Origin: Pseudomonadota bacterium
GTDB lineage: Bacteria > Pseudomonadota > Alphaproteobacteria > Rhizobiales > Tepidamorphaceae
Length of the DNA stretch: 8,745 nt
Direction of reading: 5' to 3'
Assembly (NCBI GenBank): GCA_023435545.1
Contig: JAEYRQ010000127.1
Coordinates: 1 to 8,745 of the forward strand
Every line of letters begins with the position of its first letter. Positions within the stretch are counted from its first letter, which is position 1. Made by a program: the position numbers and the translations under genes. Below, piece by piece: positions 6,807-8,745 of this stretch. The notes beneath the pieces were generated by a model. That model was not told the origin of the DNA. It saw only the letters and a list, made by a program, of their open reading frames with translations, and did no database searches.

Positions 6807-7949
6807 ATGGCCCACCGCCCTCTGCGCATCATCCACTGCATGCGGGCACCGGTGGGTGGATTGTTCCGGCACGTCTGCGATCTCGCCGAGGCGCAGGCAC
6901 GGCGCGGGCACAGCATCGGCATCATCGCCGATGCCTCGACCGGCGGCGAGGCGGCAGAACGTCGGTTCCATACCCTGCGCGAGATCTGCAGCCTTGGCGT
7001 GGAGCGCTTCGCGATGTCGAGGCTTCCAGGTCCCGGCGATCTTGCCGTCGCGGCCAGGATCGGGCGCGTCGTCGGCAGTCTGAGGCCTGACGTGCTGCAT
7101 GGCCACGGCGCCAAGGGCGGAGCCTATGCCCGCATCGCGGGGACACGACTGAGGCGGGACGGGCTGCCGGTGCGCGCCTATACGCCGCACGGTGGCAGCC
7201 TGCACTACAGCCGGACGTCGCCCGCCGGCATCCTCTACCTGGCAATGGAGCGGTTTCTCGCGCGCCGCACGGACGTCTTCCTGTTCGAGAGCCGTTTCGG
7301 CGAGCGGGCCTTCCGCGACAAGATCGGCGATCCGCCGGGCATCGTTCGGGTTGTGCACAATGGCCTGGCGCGCGGGGAGTTCGTGCCCGTCATTCAGGAC
7401 ACCGGGGCGACAGACTTCGTCTTCGTCGGGGAACTGCGGGCGCTCAAGGGAATCGACGTGCTGCTGGCCGCCCTGGCGCGGCTCCGTGAGGCCGGACTGC
7501 CGGCAACGGCGACCATCGTGGGAGCCGGGGCAGATGCGGACAGCCTTCGCCGCATGGCCGAGGAGCTTCAACTCTCCGGGCAGGTCCGGTTCCCCGGTCC
7601 GATGCCGGCACGTGCCGCATTTTCCATGGGACGGTGCGTCGTCGTGCCCTCGCGGGCGGAATCGCTCCCCTACATCGTGCTCGAGGCCGCAGCAGCGCGG
7701 ATGCCGCTCGTCGCCACTTCGGTCGGCGGCATCCCCGAAATTTTCGGTGAACAGGCCCGCCGGCTGGTTGCGCCGGACGACGCAGAGGCGCTCGCGGCCG
7801 CGATGGGCGATGTGACGACCGATCCTGCCCGCGCCGCGCGAGAGGCGGAGGCACTGGCGCAGGATGTGCGCGAGCGGTTCTCGAGCGACGCGATGGCCGA
7901 TGGGGTGCTCGCCGCGTACGAAGCCGCGCTCGCTACGGCATCGGATTAA
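6807..7949 (+). CDS. Glycosyltransferase family 4 type (GT-B fold)
   Basis: This cytoplasmic enzyme is predicted to transfer a sugar from a nucleotide-sugar donor to the lipid-linked repeat unit. The 380-residue protein shows the two Rossmann-like halves of GT-B enzymes. The N-terminal acceptor domain starts with PLRIIHCMRAPVGGLFRHV, the glycine-rich loop region, and includes DVLHGHGAKGG near 95. The C-terminal donor domain includes FVGELRALKGIDVLL (about 206-220, with the conserved Lys214) and the EX7E motif of retaining GT4 enzymes at Glu285 and Glu293 (ESLPYIVLE), followed by VGGIPEI. It starts ten bases after the export lipoprotein stop, with no clear ribosome-binding site, so translational coupling is plausible. 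Sugar specificity cannot be read from the sequence. Confidence 0.92.
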   Translation: MAHRPLRIIHCMRAPVGGLFRHVCDLAEAQARRGHSIGIIADASTGGEAAERRFHTLREICSLGVERFAMSRLPGPGDLAVAARIGRVVGSLRPDVLHGHGAKGGAYARIAGTRLRRDGLPVRAYTPHGGSLHYSRTSPAGILYLAMERFLARRTDVFLFESRFGERAFRDKIGDPPGIVRVVHNGLARGEFVPVIQDTGATDFVFVGELRALKGIDVLLAALARLREAGLPATATIVGAGADADSLRRMAEELQLSGQVRFPGPMPARAAFSMGRCVVVPSRAESLPYIVLEAAAARMPLVATSVGGIPEIFGEQARRLVAPDDAEALAAAMGDVTTDPARAAREAEALAQDVRERFSSDAMADGVLAAYEAALATASD

Positions 7950-8034
7950 GCCTTCCTAGAGCAATTGCTGTTAGTCGGGTCGATCGTCCGGCGGGCTTGC
8001 ACCCCGGACCATCGACAACGCATGGGTATGCGGA
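7950..8034. promoter_or_regulatory. Intergenic region with palindrome and long inverted repeat
   Basis: This region of about 85 bp before the phosphotransferase gene carries two symmetric elements. One is a perfect 10-bp palindrome, AGCAATTGCT, at 7960-7969. The other is a 13-base inverted repeat with arms GTCGATCGTCCGG (7979-7991) and CCGGACCATCGAC (8004-8016), interrupted only by one C-C mismatch. The second could fold into two stacked 6-bp stems with a 12-base loop. No T-run follows, so it is not a classical intrinsic terminator. Roles as an operator, an attenuating leader or a factor-dependent stop site are all open. Confidence 0.45.
7979..8016. repeat. Imperfect 13-bp inverted repeat
   Basis: The arms GTCGATCGTCCGG and CCGGACCATCGAC are reverse complements except at the central base of each arm, with a 12-base spacer. 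It lies 18 bases before the phosphotransferase start codon. The symmetry is seen directly; function is unknown. Confidence 0.6.
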
Positions 8035-8577
8035 ATGAACCAAGGGAATGGCGGCCGGAACGACGTCGGCAGCACACTTCGGGCCGCAGCGCTCAACTCG
8101 GCGACCTCGCCGGCCGGAGGTCAGCGGCGCGAGGCGCCGCGCCCCGAGCTTGGACCGCTCGCCCAGACGATCGCCGGCCAGAAGGTCAATCCCGCCATCT
8201 CCCCGGTCGTCATCGCGGGGATGGCGCGGCTTGCCGAATTCCTGCTGATTCTCATCTCGGGCATCGCGATCCAGCTCGCCTACGTCTATCCGCACGAGGG
8301 CATGCCCATCATCTATCCGGTCGCGGTCGCGTCGGGGGCGGTGCTGGCGATCCTGGCGTTCCAGGCCGCCGACATCTATTCCCCGCACGGCCTGAGGAGC
8401 TACGGCCGGCAGATCAGCAAGCTCGCCATCGCCTGGCTGGGCGTCTTCGCCCTCCTGGCGCTGGCGGCATTCATGCTCAAGGTCGGAGATTCCTTCTCCC
8501 GGGGCTGGATGGCGTTGTGGTTCCTGGTCGGCCTCGCCGCGCTCGTGGCGATGTGTCGTTTGAGGCAATCTCAATAA
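8035..8577 (+). CDS. Undecaprenyl-phosphate sugar phosphotransferase, N-terminal part only (truncated at a chimeric join)
   Basis: Intact members (WcaJ/GumD-type, about 450-500 residues) add the first sugar phosphate to undecaprenyl phosphate and so start EPS repeat-unit synthesis. Here only the N-terminal membrane module is present. A hydrophilic leader of about 58 residues is followed by four hydrophobic segments at about 59-82, 92-112, 130-149 and 157-174. The family-like ADIYSPHGLRSYGRQ lies near 112 and FSRGWMALWF near 154. Homology holds to about Met173-Arg175 (8551-8559). The frame then reads LRQSQ and stops at TAA. The CoA-binding-like domain and the catalytic bacterial sugar transferase domain (with its C-terminal basic and acidic motifs) are absent, because the sequence switches to an unrelated Mfd fragment. 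No in-frame start exists between the stop at 7972 and ATG 8035. The family call rests on the membrane module and context. The short C-terminus is not real biology if the join is artificial. Confidence 0.8.
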   Translation: MNQGNGGRNDVGSTLRAAALNSATSPAGGQRREAPRPELGPLAQTIAGQKVNPAISPVVIAGMARLAEFLLILISGIAIQLAYVYPHEGMPIIYPVAVASGAVLAILAFQAADIYSPHGLRSYGRQISKLAIAWLGVFALLALAAFMLKVGDSFSRGWMALWFLVGLAALVAMCRLRQSQ

Positions 8578-8745
8578 CGCTGCACGAGGGTTTTGTGGAT
8601 CACGCCTTGAGGATGTGCCTCTATACCGATCATCAGATTTTTGACCGTTATCGTCGCTACCGTATAAATGGCGAGATGAAGCGTGACGAGCAGATGACCG
8701 TAGCGGAGCTGAATGCGCTGAAGATGGGCGATTTTGTGGTGCATA
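8559..8745 (+). CDS. mfd: Internal fragment of Mfd (transcription-repair coupling factor), Bacteroidota type, off the right edge
   Basis: The frame starting at TTT 8559 is open to the window edge (62 codons) and gives ITLHEGFVDHALRMCLYTDH from codon 6, then QIFDRYRRYRI, and later ELNALKMGDFVVH. This matches the Mfd segment just before and entering the RNA-polymerase-interacting (CarD-like) domain. The LHEGF and YTDHQIF forms are those I recall from Bacteroidota, whereas E. coli has a different sequence there. No start codon or upstream Mfd domains are present, so the piece begins mid-protein. The frame is open back to at least 8541 (ARGDVSF), so the true boundary lies within about 8541-8562. 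G+C is 92/187 (49%), compared with 60/90 (67%) just upstream, and codons such as ATA and CTA appear. Mfd displaces stalled RNA polymerase and recruits UvrA, but this piece cannot function alone. Confidence 0.85.

Noticed and set aside
6179..7571. Leftward open frames opposite the export lipoprotein and glycosyltransferase genes
   Set aside because: Both rightward genes have clear family motifs (lipobox, Poly_export, SLBB, EX7E). The opposite frames show only compositional openness.
7979..8016. Rho-independent terminator after the glycosyltransferase gene
   Set aside because: The inverted repeat is strong, but it is followed by AACGCATGGG with no run of T, so it is reported as a repeat and not a terminator.
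8555..8580. An insertion sequence end interrupting the phosphotransferase gene
   Set aside because: This was the first explanation considered for the abrupt change, but the downstream DNA translates into a housekeeping protein (Mfd) segment and not a transposase or terminal inverted repeat.

Overview
The window is GC-rich chromosomal DNA (about two thirds G+C where counted) that reads as an alphaproteobacterium. The reasons are an alphaproteobacterial-style heme A synthase (CtaA/COX15), a DUF2842 protein (a family essentially confined to Alphaproteobacteria, from memory), and an exopolysaccharide (EPS) locus of the kind found in Rhodospirillales/Hyphomicrobiales relatives. I cannot assign an order or genus from sequence alone. 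The last ~190 bases do not belong to this genome type (see below).

Layout. 1-60 holds nothing I can identify. 61-1164 (-) is heme A synthase. Divergent from it across a short gap with a tight hairpin is a small DUF2842 membrane protein (1298-1507, +), which converges on a NodB-type polysaccharide deacetylase (1514-2566, -). A divergent intergenic region of about 100 bp separates the deacetylase from a CelD/BcsL-type GNAT acyltransferase (2668-3873, +). This converges on a 725-residue Wzz/GumC-type polysaccharide co-polymerase with a degenerate C-terminal kinase domain (3886-6063, -). Another divergent region (6064-6235) leads to a short outer-membrane polysaccharide export lipoprotein (6236-6796, +), a GT4-type glycosyltransferase (6807-7949, +), and the N-terminal membrane part of an undecaprenyl-phosphate sugar phosphotransferase (from 8035, +).

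How the genes fit together. From the deacetylase onward the genes form one exopolysaccharide synthesis and export locus. The phosphotransferase would prime the lipid carrier, the glycosyltransferase would extend the repeat unit, and the acyltransferase and deacetylase would decorate or trim it. The co-polymerase and export lipoprotein would control chain length and secretion. The flippase, polymerase and further glycosyltransferases are not in this window.

Most notable observation. At about 8541-8562 the phosphotransferase gene stops matching its family and the sequence continues, in another frame and at about 49% G+C, as an internal piece of a Bacteroidota-type Mfd (transcription-repair coupling factor). 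This looks like a chimeric join, most probably an assembly artefact, and not a new gene. The second most interesting feature is the loss of the ATP-binding signatures and the tyrosine tail in the co-polymerase's kinase domain. I found no CRISPR array, tRNA, rRNA, IS element or defence system.
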